Part shown: piece after piece, positions 1-9,243 of the stretch
Layout: each line of letters begins with the position of its first letter
How positions within the stretch are numbered: the stretch's first letter is position 1
DNA from: Chryseotalea sanaruensis
Lineage (GTDB): Bacteria > Bacteroidota > Bacteroidia > Cytophagales > Cyclobacteriaceae
Direction: 5' to 3'
DNA length: 64,000 bases
Assembly: GCF_003990915.1 (NCBI RefSeq)
Contig: NZ_BHXQ01000003.1
Span: forward strand, 496,001 to 560,000
Position numbers and translations under genes: made by a program
The notes under the pieces: model-generated
The model's input: the letters and a program-made list of their open reading frames with translations, nothing else
Database searches by the model: none
What the model was told of the DNA's origin: nothing

Positions 1-431
1 GCATCCCCGTAGAGCAATTCGTGATTAAAAACTTCAAGTACTTCAGGATCTGCAAAATAACCACTAACAGGTATGTTAATATCGTGGCCAGGCTCCAACT
101 CCATCCAGCTATTACCAAAACCGCGCATAAGTCTTACCGCTTTTTCAACACCCGTATATTTGGTAAGCAACTCCTCCTTTAAAGGCAAAGTTGTAGTAGC
201 TGTTTCATTACCTGGTAGATTACCCTCCTCTCTATAATAAGGAATAGAGTTAATTCTATAAATTCTTTCCGCTAACGGATTATGTCTGTCAACCATCATC
301 TGATCGGCTACCAGCATAATAATGCCCATGCAAATAGACATGGCTACGGCCAATCCGAAAATATTGATAAAGGAAAAGGTGCGATGTTTACCAATGGTAC
401 GTAAGGCGATCAGAATGTAGTTCTTTAACAT
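1..431 (-). CDS. FtsX-type ABC transporter permease, N-terminal part (cut by window edge)
   Basis: The frame opens with ATG at 431 and runs off the left edge, giving about 143 residues. It begins MLKNYILIALRTIGKHRTF, followed by one strongly hydrophobic helix (about residues 20-42) and then a soluble, periplasmic-type segment. This is the MacB_PCD/FtsX arrangement found in Bacteroidota ABC permeases, and the N-terminus closely resembles that of the next permease at 589-2994. It lies downstream of that gene on the same strand, so the two probably belong to one export locus. Identity as a permease is confident; the substrate is unknown. The C-terminal FtsX helices lie outside the window. Confidence 0.85.
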   Translation of the reverse strand, partial: MLKNYILIALRTIGKHRTFSFINIFGLAVAMSICMGIIMLVADQMMVDRHNPLAERIYRINSIPYYREEGNLPGNETATTTLPLKEELLTKYTGVEKAVRLMRGFGNSWMELEPGHDINIPVSGYFADPEVLEVFNHELLYGD

Positions 432-588
432 ATGAAGTTCGTTTAAGAGTCTTTTACATTCCTTGGACGCTTAGTTTTCATTCGATGTTACACGATTCTA
501 TAAATAAAAATTGACTTCATCCACACGCTACTTAGTCAATTGTCAATTATTAACTGTCAATTCACCGAAGCTAATACTATTAAGATGC
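432..588. repeat. Intergenic spacer with repeated GTCAATT units
   Basis: Between two co-oriented permease genes the spacer carries GTCAATT at least three times in about 30 bases (roughly 534-563), including a self-complementary AATTGTCAATT core. Similar GTCAATT/GTCAATGG runs occur at about 22790-22835, 23174-23225 and 23500-23537, so this is a dispersed low-complexity spacer type. No promoter or gene is evident. Confidence 0.5.
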
Positions 589-2994
589 TTACTCATCCCG
601 TAGTGTTTTAGTCGGGTTTAACATCGCTGTAGAGATTGTCTTATAACCAACAGCCAATAGAGCAACAACCACCATTACACTTACCGATACAATCAGAGAA
701 ATATAATTTAGGTGTAAATAGTATTCCCAAATGGAATCCATCAATGCATTGGCTGCAAAGAAACCTAAAGCCCCTCCAAGCAGCGTTGCAACACCCAGAT
801 TGACAATAAATTCAAAATTAATTACGCCTGCAATATTACTAACTGAAGCACCTAATACCTTACGCACACCAATTTCCTTCATACGCTTCACAATATTTAG
901 CGATACCAATGTATACAGTCCAATACCAGTCATCAATGCAGCAAAGAAACCAAGGAAACCAAACATAGTTGTAACATTGGCATTAATCTCATTTGTTTCC
1001 TGTAATTCCTGATCAATCATTTGACCTGTATAGAGTGAGTTAGGAAAAACCTCCTTCCATTTTTGCTCCATGTATTCATTTACAGCAGTTGTTTTTCCAG
1101 GTGCTGACTTAACAACAAGCTGTTGAAATTTAGTCGGTGAAGCATAGCGAATCATCGTAGGTTCTATTGGCTCCCATAATGCGCGACTATAAATATTTTT
1201 TACAACGCCCACTACGTATAATTGAACAGTATCCATCCATACTAATCTTTTACCGATAGCATCATCCTTCCAATCAAAGGTTTTAAGAAACTCTTCGGTA
1301 ACAATTACCGATTCCTTCATATCTGTTTCAGAATCTTTGATGAATTTTCTTCCTGCTACTAATGTCATATCCATCGCATCAAAATAATCATCTCCTACAT
1401 CCAGAATATCCACTTCGCGCTCCAGCGATTCATATTTAACAGGATCGTTATAAAAACCGTTTGCCACATGATGTAATGTGCCAGCAATGGCTACGATATC
1501 AGGATTTGAAGCAAGTGCGTCTCTGTATGTATTAAAGCCTGCTTCATTACCTACCCATGCAGAAATAACTCCGGAGGTAGCAAAACCTAAATCATAATTT
1601 TTTTGGTACACACCATTATTATAGAAAGCTACCCCCATAATGATGGATAGCAGCGATATCACAAATTGTCCGCCCAATAATATTCTTGTAAACCAATTGG
1701 TGCCACCAAACTTTGCTTTGCCTTTTAAAATACTAACCGGCTCAAAAGCCGTAATGTAAAAAGCTGGGTAGCTTCCGGCAATCAGCGCAGTAATGATCAG
1801 CAGTAACACAAGAAATAATAAGAAGCCAATATTTTCTGTATAACTCAGGTTTAAATCTAACCATGGCCATAGTGAATCATAGGCTGGCACTAACCATTCT
1901 GCTAATAATAATCCAGCTATCAAACCTAATAAGCATAGGATTAGATTTTCTCCCAAAAACTGAACTACCAATTGGAGTCGCAATCCACCCATTACTTTTC
2001 TGATACCAATTTCTTTTAAACGTCTGCTTGAAATGGCTATAGAAGTATTGGTAAAATTAAAACATGCTAATAATAAAAGCATAACAGACATAATAGCCGG
2101 CACTACAACGGCTTCATCTGGAATACCACCATTCATCCAATCGCTGTTCAATCTTGGATTGGCGCGATTAGCAGCCATCATACCTACAAAAGGTTGTAAG
2201 TAGTAAGAAGTTACTTTAAAATCTTCTCGTGCCTTATTCTGTGGTTCAACATAACTTTGTAATTGCGCTGTAACACTTTTCAATAGCGAAGGGTCATTAA
2301 TTTTCAAAAACAAAGCGCCCGTCCAACGCTTCCAGCTTGTTTCGCTCATTTCAGGATCGCGATTTACATCCCAGAAATTATCAAATAAGGTAATCACTTC
2401 AAACCCGAAGCTTATGTTAGAAGGCTTCTTTTCGAAAACACCACCAATAATAAATTCTTTAGGATTTCTTACGCCATTTTTATCCAAAATAATTTGTGTA
2501 AGCATTTCGCCTACCACATCTTCTTTATTATAATACTTTCTGGCTGTTTCGTCACTGATAAAAATCTGGCTTTTGTCATAGAAGTTATCAAAAGAACCAT
2601 ACTTAAGCTTATAGTCGAAAAAAGAAAAGAAAGAAGAATCGGCAAAAGCCATCTGAGTACCAAATATTTCTTCTCCAATACGCATGTCACTATAGGTAGT
2701 GTGATAGCGCGTAACTGCCGCTACGTCTTTGATGTTTTGCTTTACATAACCGGCTACAGGCATGGGAATAATTCCATAGCGTTGATTATCTCCTTGAAAC
2801 TCACGCCAAAATTGAACGCGGTAAATATTTTCCGTATTCGAAAAACTGGCATCCCACTTATCTGAATACTCCCAGTTAAGGTAGGCTACTATGCAACAAG
2901 CAATGGCCACCCCCATACCAAATACATTGATAAAGATGAAAAGCTTATTCTTTAATAAATTTCTAAGCGTAATGAGAAGGTAATTTTTGAACAT
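589..2994 (-). CDS. FtsX/MacB-type ABC transporter permease (801 aa)
   Basis: A large two-module permease. One helix lies at about residues 20-41, followed by a long periplasmic MacB_PCD-like domain. Several helices lie between about 285 and 460, then a second periplasmic segment, then three C-terminal helices (about 675-795). Each FtsX module carries the cytoplasmic signature: RLKEIGIRKVMGG near 320-333 and RMKEIGVRKVLGA near 700. Such proteins work with a LolD/MacB-type ATPase to couple ATP hydrolysis to periplasmic work such as lipoprotein, peptide or drug extrusion. The ATPase at 3232-3921 lies just upstream on the same strand and is the obvious partner. A terminator between them suggests this gene also has its own promoter. 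Substrate unknown. Confidence 0.92.
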   Translation of the reverse strand: MFKNYLLITLRNLLKNKLFIFINVFGMGVAIACCIVAYLNWEYSDKWDASFSNTENIYRVQFWREFQGDNQRYGIIPMPVAGYVKQNIKDVAAVTRYHTTYSDMRIGEEIFGTQMAFADSSFFSFFDYKLKYGSFDNFYDKSQIFISDETARKYYNKEDVVGEMLTQIILDKNGVRNPKEFIIGGVFEKKPSNISFGFEVITLFDNFWDVNRDPEMSETSWKRWTGALFLKINDPSLLKSVTAQLQSYVEPQNKAREDFKVTSYYLQPFVGMMAANRANPRLNSDWMNGGIPDEAVVVPAIMSVMLLLLACFNFTNTSIAISSRRLKEIGIRKVMGGLRLQLVVQFLGENLILCLLGLIAGLLLAEWLVPAYDSLWPWLDLNLSYTENIGFLLFLVLLLIITALIAGSYPAFYITAFEPVSILKGKAKFGGTNWFTRILLGGQFVISLLSIIMGVAFYNNGVYQKNYDLGFATSGVISAWVGNEAGFNTYRDALASNPDIVAIAGTLHHVANGFYNDPVKYESLEREVDILDVGDDYFDAMDMTLVAGRKFIKDSETDMKESVIVTEEFLKTFDWKDDAIGKRLVWMDTVQLYVVGVVKNIYSRALWEPIEPTMIRYASPTKFQQLVVKSAPGKTTAVNEYMEQKWKEVFPNSLYTGQMIDQELQETNEINANVTTMFGFLGFFAALMTGIGLYTLVSLNIVKRMKEIGVRKVLGASVSNIAGVINFEFIVNLGVATLLGGALGFFAANALMDSIWEYYLHLNYISLIVSVSVMVVVALLAVGYKTISTAMLNPTKTLRDE

Positions 2995-3181
2995 GGTTGA
3001 GCTTTTTGGTTACAGCTAAAGACAAGCTTTAGAAGTAAAAGGTTGCACAGTGTTACCAGCAAATCCATTTATATGCCAAAAATTGAAAAGGGTAATGAGG
3101 GCTAAAAGCGAAGAACACTGTTCTGGCATTGTTCAAATACGTACAGTACGGTGTTCGGATATTATAAGACTCAAAAACAAA

Positions 3182-3208
3182 AAGCCGTCCGATTTGATCG
3201 GACGGCTT
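3182..3208 (-). terminator. Rho-independent terminator after the ABC ATPase gene
   Basis: A perfect 12-bp inverted repeat (AAGCCGTCCGAT / ATCGGACGGCTT) with a TTG loop. On the minus strand it is followed by a T-rich run (complement of the A-rich 3172-3183). It lies 24 bases after the stop of the ATPase gene, so it should end that transcript and separate it from the 801-residue permease gene. Confidence 0.85.
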
Positions 3209-3231
3209 CTTTTAAAAGTTGCTATTAGTTA

Positions 3232-3921
3232 TTAAATATGAAATTGCTCTTTCACATTTTCTGTGATCACCTTACCATCAAATAAGTTGATAACGCGGTG
3301 AGCATAGTTTGCATCATACGGAGAGTGAGTAACCATGATAATGGTTGTTCCTTCTTCATTCAATTGTGAAAGAAGTTTCATTACTTCTTCACCATTTGTT
3401 GAATCGAGGTTACCAGTAGGTTCATCGGCAAGTATCACTTTAGGTTTTGCTACAATGGCACGGCTGATCGCCACACGTTGCTGCTGACCACCCGATAGCT
3501 GCTGAGGGAAGTGATTTCTTCTGTGCATAATGTTCATGCGCTCCAATACTTCTTCAACACGCTTCTTGCGCTCGTCAGCAGGCACTTTCATGTACAATAA
3601 TGGAAGTTCCACATTTTCGTAAACTGTTAATTCGTCAATTAAGTTAAAGCTCTGGAATACAAAACCGATTGAGCCTTTACGCAGTTGTGCACGCTGGCGT
3701 TCAGAGTATCTGGCAACTTCATGTTCACCAAAATGATATTCTCCATTGGAAGGATTATCTAACAATCCTAAAATGTTCAACAAGGTTGATTTACCGCAAC
3801 CTGAAGGGCCCATTATCGCAACAAACTCACCATCCTTTATTTCAAGGTTGATGTTGTTAAGTGCTGTTGTTTCTACTTCTTCAGTCTGGTAGACCTTCTC
3901 AAGATTTTTAAGTTTTATCAT
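3232..3921 (-). CDS. ABC transporter ATP-binding protein (LolD/MacB class)
   Basis: 229 residues, the normal length for the LolD/FtsE/MacB-type ATPase family. Walker A GPSGCGKST at residues 38-46, signature LSGGQQQR near 141, Walker B VILADEPTGNLD near 161 and an H-loop THS near 195 are all intact. The DEPTGNLDS extension is typical of ATPases that drive FtsX-type permeases rather than importers. It sits between the membrane-fusion adaptor (4084-5331) and the permeases (589-2994 and 1-431), all on the minus strand. This supports a tripartite export machine. Function as the energising subunit is confident; what is exported is not visible. Confidence 0.95.
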   Translation of the reverse strand: MIKLKNLEKVYQTEEVETTALNNINLEIKDGEFVAIMGPSGCGKSTLLNILGLLDNPSNGEYHFGEHEVARYSERQRAQLRKGSIGFVFQSFNLIDELTVYENVELPLLYMKVPADERKKRVEEVLERMNIMHRRNHFPQQLSGGQQQRVAISRAIVAKPKVILADEPTGNLDSTNGEEVMKLLSQLNEEGTTIIMVTHSPYDANYAHRVINLFDGKVITENVKEQFHI

Positions 3922-4083
3922 GGCTTTAATTCAAAGTTTTAAGTTCTGGTTTAATATATTCAGTAGGATGATGCTTATTCATTAAAAGTTTTACTTCACT
4001 ATATGACTCAGCTTTGTGCTAATGGTTACAATTTAATTTACATTTATTTTATAACTCACCCTAAGGTTGTATCTCTATTTCTA

Positions 4084-5331
4084 TCAATTTAAGATCAAAA
4101 CCTCATTATTACCAAAGTTCTCGTATGAAGAGGTGATCACTTTATCACCTGGCTGCAAGCCTTCCAATACTTCGAAGTTCTCGGTGTTTTTACGGCCAAG
4201 TCGTATATTTCGTTTCACGGCTTTATCCTCACCATCTAAAACATACACCCAATTACCGCCTGTGTCTTTATAAAATCCACCTACAGGCAAGAGCAATTCT
4301 TCTGAAGATTGGCCTAATTCTATTCGCAAACGTAAGGACTGCCCTCTTCGAATACCGTCAGGTGTTTCTCCAACAAAATTCATATCGACCTGAAAACGAC
4401 CTCCGGCAATTGTCGGATAAATATAGGTGATCTGAAGTTCGTAATCTCTGTTATTGAAACTTGTTGTCGCATGCAGTCCTTGAGAAATACGTGGTAAATA
4501 TAATTCATCAATTTGTACACTTACTTTATAACTACCAACAACATCAATCTGTCCAATACGCTGACCTTGGTTTACGGCTTGGCCTACTTCTAATTGTGGT
4601 CTTGATAATTGCCCTTCTATGGGAGCACGAATTATCAGGTTATCAAGAATTCTTCCCACACCAACTAAACTCTCTGTCATTTTCGCTTCACGGAAACTTA
4701 ATTCACGCAACTGTCTTATTCTTTCCACCGAATCATTCTTATACACTTCATAGGTTATTCGTCTTCGATCCACGTTGTATTTATAATCCGCTTCGGTTCT
4801 CTCGAACTCTTGCTTAGAGATGAGTTTTTTCTCAAATAGTTGCTTCTGCCTATGATATTGTGGACCAAGAATCGCTAACTGATTGTCAATCAGGGCCAGT
4901 GTTTGACGTTGCTCCAAATCATTTCGGGTAATGGCTAATCGTGTGTCGCGTTGACGAGTGATACTTTCATTTAATTGTGCTTCTTGCTGCAATACAGTCA
5001 ACTCACGATTAAGGTTACTGAGTTCCATAATCACATCACCCTTCTTCAACATTGCGCCACTCTCTGCCACAACACGTTTAATGTTACCACCTTCAATAGC
5101 ATCTAGAAATACTGTACGGCTTGGTTCAACTGTTCCTGTTTGTGGTATAAATTCTTGGAATACACCACGTTTTACCGTAGCAATCGTGATTTTATCTTTT
5201 TCAACTTTCAGTTTAGAACGTCTGTCAGCAAAAATTAATTGGTAAGCTATCAAAATAACTAACAATCCGCCACCGCCAAAAGTAGCTATACGCTTAAGTG
5301 TCCAGGTCTTCTTTTTAATCTGCTTATCCAT
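4084..5331 (-). CDS. Membrane-fusion (HlyD/RND-type) periplasmic adaptor
   Basis: 415 residues with a single N-terminal membrane anchor (about 15-34) and a lipoyl/barrel-sandwich half. A long charged coiled-coil hairpin follows (about 105-225, many Q/E/R heptads), then the second lipoyl half near 240, a beta-barrel region and a C-terminal membrane-proximal domain. Such adaptors bridge an inner-membrane ABC permease to an outer-membrane TolC channel. The ATPase gene follows after 162 bases on the same strand, so the two probably act together. No TolC gene is adjacent here; the TolC at 52200-53663 belongs to another operon. The sensor/regulator pair at 5705-8517 is divergent and may control this gene. 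Confidence 0.9.
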   Translation of the reverse strand: MDKQIKKKTWTLKRIATFGGGGLLVILIAYQLIFADRRSKLKVEKDKITIATVKRGVFQEFIPQTGTVEPSRTVFLDAIEGGNIKRVVAESGAMLKKGDVIMELSNLNRELTVLQQEAQLNESITRQRDTRLAITRNDLEQRQTLALIDNQLAILGPQYHRQKQLFEKKLISKQEFERTEADYKYNVDRRRITYEVYKNDSVERIRQLRELSFREAKMTESLVGVGRILDNLIIRAPIEGQLSRPQLEVGQAVNQGQRIGQIDVVGSYKVSVQIDELYLPRISQGLHATTSFNNRDYELQITYIYPTIAGGRFQVDMNFVGETPDGIRRGQSLRLRIELGQSSEELLLPVGGFYKDTGGNWVYVLDGEDKAVKRNIRLGRKNTENFEVLEGLQPGDKVITSSYENFGNNEVLILN

Positions 5332-5704
5332 TATAAAATTGTTGATGGTTGGTGGTTAGTCTTCGCTATTAAAAACTGATGGTATAAGATCCGACAGCTA
5401 TCAATTCACAAAATCAACTATGCCTCTATTGCCAACAAATGTGCCAAGCAGTAATCAGCGAAAAAAGCATCAAAAACCCTGAAAAGCGTTCGTTCTTAAG
5501 TTCAGAACTGGACGTACCTGTCCGATTGCGAACAAATTTTTCTGAATAATTACCTTTAAAAATGCATTTTTGAGCGGCATTTAAGGCTTGCATGCTTCGG
5601 TATGCCCTTTGTGACAAAGCCATTAGCATAGTGAACGTGTTCTACTTACCACTTAGTAAAATGATGGCAAAGTGAAGCATAGCGAAATATGAAAAAACTG
5701 ATTT
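5332..5704. promoter_or_regulatory. Divergent control region between efflux genes and the two-component genes
   Basis: 373 bases without a credible gene, separating the leftward adaptor gene from the rightward NtrC-like regulator. On the minus strand, 5430-5446 reads TGGCACATTTGTTGGCA: a perfect -24-like TGGCAC with TTGG where TTGC is expected in a sigma54 promoter. It lies about 100 bases before the adaptor start. A sigma54-dependent activator is encoded next door, so this is a reasonable but unproven target promoter. A GTTGATGGTTGGTGG stretch sits at about 5340-5358 and belongs to a dispersed spacer repeat type. Confidence 0.35.
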
Positions 5705-7090
5705 ATGACTGAAGTAAAGCACGGAAAAATATTAATTGTTGATGATAACGAAGACTTGTTGAAAGCAGCTAAAATGTTTTTAAAAAGATATTTTGCACAA
5801 GTGGACATTGAAAAAAATCCCGAAGCTATACCGGGTTTGCTCAACCAGGAAGACTATGATGTTATTCTGCTTGACATGAACTTCACAAAAGATGTAGTAA
5901 GTGGGCACGAAGGATATATGTGGTTGGAGCGAATACTTCAGATCGATCCCTCGGCTGTGGTGGTACTGATTACTGCTTATGGCGATGTGCAAATGGCTGT
6001 AAAAGCAATTAAGGCAGGTGCCACTGATTTTGTGTTAAAGCCTTGGGAAAACGAAAAATTACTGGCCACACTTTATGCTGCCATGCGATTGCGCGAAACC
6101 CGCGATGAAGTAGAAACTTTAAAAGTAAAAAATCAGGAAATCAACCGTGAGATCAATCACCGTTACAGTGAAATCATTGGACAAAGCAGCGTCATGCAAA
6201 AAATATTTGCAACGATTGATCGTGTTGCTAAGACAGATGCTAATGTATTAATCCTTGGAGAAAATGGAACCGGTAAAGAATTGATTGCCCGAGCCATTCA
6301 TAAAAACTCTGTAAGACAAAATCAGAACTTTGTCAGCGTAGATCTCGGATCAATTACTGAAACACTTTTTGAAAGCGAACTCTTTGGTCATAAAAAAGGA
6401 TCCTTCACTGATGCCAAAGAAGATCGTGCTGGTCGTTTTGAGTTAGCCAATGGTGGCACTTTATTTTTAGATGAAATCGGTAATCTCTCTATGCCATTGC
6501 AAGCTAAACTACTTACGGTTATTCAGAACAGGCGTGTAAGCCGGGTTGGTGCAAACAAAGAGACTAATATTGACATACGATTGATTTGCGCCACCAATAT
6601 GCCCTTGTACGAAATGGTGAAAGAAAACAGATTCAGGCAAGATTTAGTGTATAGAATTAATACCATCGAAATACAACTCCCTTCATTGAGAGAGCGATTT
6701 GAAGACATTCCTTTACTAGCTAATTTTTTCTTGAAACAATACGCTGAAAAATACAGTAAGAATATCAGCAAGATAAGTGACTCAGCATTGACCCGCATGC
6801 ACAAGCATACCTGGCCAGGCAACATCCGTGAACTTCAACATGCTGTTGAGCGTGCTGTTATATTAAGTAATGCCAGTGTACTTCAACCAGAAGATTTTAA
6901 CTTTAATGCAACTGCACCTAAAGAAGAAAACCCACAATTAAGTCTGGATCAATACAACTTGGATGAAGTAGAAAAACTTTTAATCAGAAAAGTATTAAAA
7001 AAATACAATGGTAATATTACCCAAGCGGCTAGTGAGTTAGGCCTAACGCGTTCTTCACTTTATAGAAGATTGGAAAAGCATGGACTCTAA
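5705..7090 (+). CDS. Sigma54-dependent response regulator (NtrC family)
   Basis: 461 residues in the full three-domain order. The receiver domain has acidic pocket DDNED at 13-17 and likely phospho-acceptor D57, followed by an unusually long FTKDVVSGHEG insertion. The AAA+ domain has Walker A GENGTGKE 185-192 and Walker B TLFLDEIG 252-259. A C-terminal Fis-type helix-turn-helix follows (about 430-458, ITQAASELGLTRSSLYRRL). The sigma54-contacting loop reads GSFTDA (232-237) instead of canonical GAFTGA. The histidine kinase gene follows after 83 bases and is its probable partner. It should activate sigma54 promoters when phosphorylated; the divergent efflux genes are the natural candidate targets, by inference. 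Confidence 0.93.
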   Translation: MTEVKHGKILIVDDNEDLLKAAKMFLKRYFAQVDIEKNPEAIPGLLNQEDYDVILLDMNFTKDVVSGHEGYMWLERILQIDPSAVVVLITAYGDVQMAVKAIKAGATDFVLKPWENEKLLATLYAAMRLRETRDEVETLKVKNQEINREINHRYSEIIGQSSVMQKIFATIDRVAKTDANVLILGENGTGKELIARAIHKNSVRQNQNFVSVDLGSITETLFESELFGHKKGSFTDAKEDRAGRFELANGGTLFLDEIGNLSMPLQAKLLTVIQNRRVSRVGANKETNIDIRLICATNMPLYEMVKENRFRQDLVYRINTIEIQLPSLRERFEDIPLLANFFLKQYAEKYSKNISKISDSALTRMHKHTWPGNIRELQHAVERAVILSNASVLQPEDFNFNATAPKEENPQLSLDQYNLDEVEKLLIRKVLKKYNGNITQAASELGLTRSSLYRRLEKHGL

Positions 7091-7102
7091 TTTTGATATG
7101 CT

Positions 7103-7145
7103 GATGTGTTGATCTGATAATGTGCTGATGAACAATCAACACATC
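7103..7145. repeat. 11-bp perfect inverted repeat between regulator and kinase
   Basis: GATGTGTTGAT (7103-7113) is matched by ATCAACACATC (7135-7145) around a 21-base loop that itself contains TGTGCTGATGA. There is no T-run, so it is not an obvious terminator. It resembles the GTTGATG-type spacer repeats seen elsewhere in the window and may only modulate readthrough or RNA stability within the operon. Confidence 0.55.
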
Positions 7146-7173
7146 ACCGAATCAACTAATAAACGAATTAATA

Positions 7174-8517
7174 ATGTTAAAAGACTTCCGTTCCCGTGCT
7201 TTATTAAGAACCCTGCTGCTAGGTACAAGCATGGCGTTACTCATGTATATGGTGAGTAAACCCAATATGCTTTTTGCTTCAGTATTGGTGGGCTTTGTAA
7301 TTATTGCACAGTTAGCAGAAATTTTCAGATTCGTAAGCCAGACCAACCGTAAGCTTACCCGCTTTTTGGAGTCAATTAAGTACTCAGATTTTATTTCGGG
7401 TTTTGCTGCTGACCATAAACTGGGTAATAGTTTTAAAGATTTGAATATTGCCTTTAATGAGGTAATGGAAGCCTTCAGAAAAGCCAGAAGTGAAAAAGAA
7501 GAAAGTTGGCAATACTTAAATACAGTTGTACAGCAGGTTCGTACCGGTATTATTTCATTTGATAGTGAAGGCAACATTCAATTGATTAACAACAATGCTA
7601 AACGTTACATAGGCACAAATACCATTAAAAATATTCGGGAGTTAATCGACTCAAACCCAAAACTTTATCACAATATTAACTCTGTTGAAGCTGGCAAAAG
7701 TGAATTATACAAAGCCAGTAACGATTTGCAACTGACCATACAATGCACAGAGTTGAGGATACGAGGTGTTGATGTTAAACTGTTAACCTTGCAAAACATT
7801 CAAGGGGAATTGCAAAAGCAAGAAGCCGAAGCGTGGCAAAACCTGACAAGGGTGTTAAGACATGAGATCATGAACTCCATCACACCTATTTCTTCTTTAA
7901 CCTCCACATTACGCGAGATACTAGAACATGATATCAAAAAAGTAGATGACCATTTTGAAATAAATGACGAAACCGCTACCGACTTAAAAGATGGTCTGTC
8001 AACCATTGAAAACAGAAGCAAAGGACTTATCAAGTTTATTGATGCGTATAGAGAATATACTTCCTTACCGAAACCGGTTTTCAAAAGTGTAAGATTAAAA
8101 GATCTTGTCGATAAGGTTTCTACTTTAATGAAAGAAGAACTCAAACGTACCAACATAAAATTTGAAGTGAGTTGTGCCTCTGAGTATATTACTATACAAG
8201 CAGATGAGGAGATGATTGAACAAGTACTTATCAACTTACTTAAAAATGCAAAAGAAGCTTTAGCAGAAACGAAAGATGCCAGCCTTATATTAAAAGCATA
8301 CCTCCAGGATAATGCAGTAAAAATTGATATCACCGATAATGGTCCTGGTATTATTAGAGAAGCCATTGAAAATATCTTTGTGCCTTTTTACACCACCAAG
8401 CGCAGTGGTTCTGGTATAGGCTTAAGTTTATCAAGACAAATTATGCAATTGCATAATGGCTCAATTACAGTAGTTTCAGAACCTGATGTTAAAACAGTTT
8501 TTACGCTGAAATTTTAA
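7174..8517 (+). CDS. Membrane sensor histidine kinase
   Basis: 447 residues. Two N-terminal helices (about 10-27 and 31-50) are separated by only a few residues, so there is almost no external sensor domain. A HAMP/PAS-like linker and PAS region follows (about 110-215). The H-box LRHEIMNSITPI gives H230 as the phosphorylated histidine. The ATPase domain has N-box NLLKNAKEAL, G1 DNGPGI and G2 GSGIGLSL. This is the NtrB/NtrY-like layout usually paired with sigma54 regulators, consistent with the NtrC-like gene immediately upstream. The signal is probably sensed within or close to the membrane or cytoplasm. The trigger is not evident. Confidence 0.92.
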   Translation: MLKDFRSRALLRTLLLGTSMALLMYMVSKPNMLFASVLVGFVIIAQLAEIFRFVSQTNRKLTRFLESIKYSDFISGFAADHKLGNSFKDLNIAFNEVMEAFRKARSEKEESWQYLNTVVQQVRTGIISFDSEGNIQLINNNAKRYIGTNTIKNIRELIDSNPKLYHNINSVEAGKSELYKASNDLQLTIQCTELRIRGVDVKLLTLQNIQGELQKQEAEAWQNLTRVLRHEIMNSITPISSLTSTLREILEHDIKKVDDHFEINDETATDLKDGLSTIENRSKGLIKFIDAYREYTSLPKPVFKSVRLKDLVDKVSTLMKEELKRTNIKFEVSCASEYITIQADEEMIEQVLINLLKNAKEALAETKDASLILKAYLQDNAVKIDITDNGPGIIREAIENIFVPFYTTKRSGSGIGLSLSRQIMQLHNGSITVVSEPDVKTVFTLKF

Positions 8518-8647
8518 ATCGAAGTTCGAGATTGTAGACTAGAGGTCAGAGTTTAGAAATTTTGATTTTTTTCACTGGTCAATTTTTAAGCAGTAAATCC
8601 TATTAATTGAAAAGATTAGTGTGTGGTTATTATAAAATTCAAAATTC

Positions 8648-9076
8648 TTAAATCTTTTCCAACTTCTGCTGATAATCTGCCATTTCAACAGCTGCCTTCA
8701 ACATACCAATCATACCAATTCCAACGGAAATCAATCCAAAAGCGAGTTCGCTGAAGGCATTCTTTTCTGACATAAAAAATGCTGCTAGTCCCGCCAAACA
8801 GAAAAAGAGTACCATCCCTGACATAATCAAAATAAAAATTTTTGTTGAACGGGGATTCTGATATATGCGTTTTGAGAAATTATTCTGAACTTTTTTTGTG
8901 TCCTGGAGGGTAGAGAAACTTATGCCCAAACCCAAAAATACAAGAGCCTTATTCATTTCAACAAATAGGGTTGATATATCTGTGAACAGAGGCCGGTAAC
9001 AATAGAACACTCCGAAAACCATTAACGGATATTGAAGATAGCTGATGCGGTTAAATATGTTTTTATAACGATCCAC
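8648..9076 (-). CDS. Small integral membrane protein of unknown function
   Basis: 142 residues. The hydrophobic stretches suggest four helices: about 15-32, 42-58, 78-100 and 108-128. The C-terminus is short and charged (DYQQKLEKI). I do not recognise a named family. It stands alone between the convergent kinase gene and the divergent FKBP gene. Its coding character is reasonable because it is long, uses the hydrophobic code consistently and fills the space between neighbours. No function is inferred. Confidence 0.7.
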   Translation of the reverse strand: MDRYKNIFNRISYLQYPLMVFGVFYCYRPLFTDISTLFVEMNKALVFLGLGISFSTLQDTKKVQNNFSKRIYQNPRSTKIFILIMSGMVLFFCLAGLAAFFMSEKNAFSELAFGLISVGIGMIGMLKAAVEMADYQQKLEKI

Positions 9077-9243
9077 AGGATATATTTTGTGTCAAGATAA
9101 CTACAGGAAAACAATTTTTAGCAACCGTGCCAAGTATATTCTTATTGCTAAACCTAAATTATCGGTAGGTAAGCCTTGTTTTGAAAGTGACACTATGCCA
9201 TAAACTTCTTTTTAACTTTATTTGCAGTCCAAACAAGAAAAAC

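Noticed and set aside
2995-3180. A sigma54 promoter before the 801-residue permease
   Set aside because: TGGTAACACTGTGCA on the minus strand has GG and GC one base too close.
5653-5992. Minus-strand frames across the start of the NtrC-like gene
   Set aside because: They are shadows of a strongly supported gene on the other strand.
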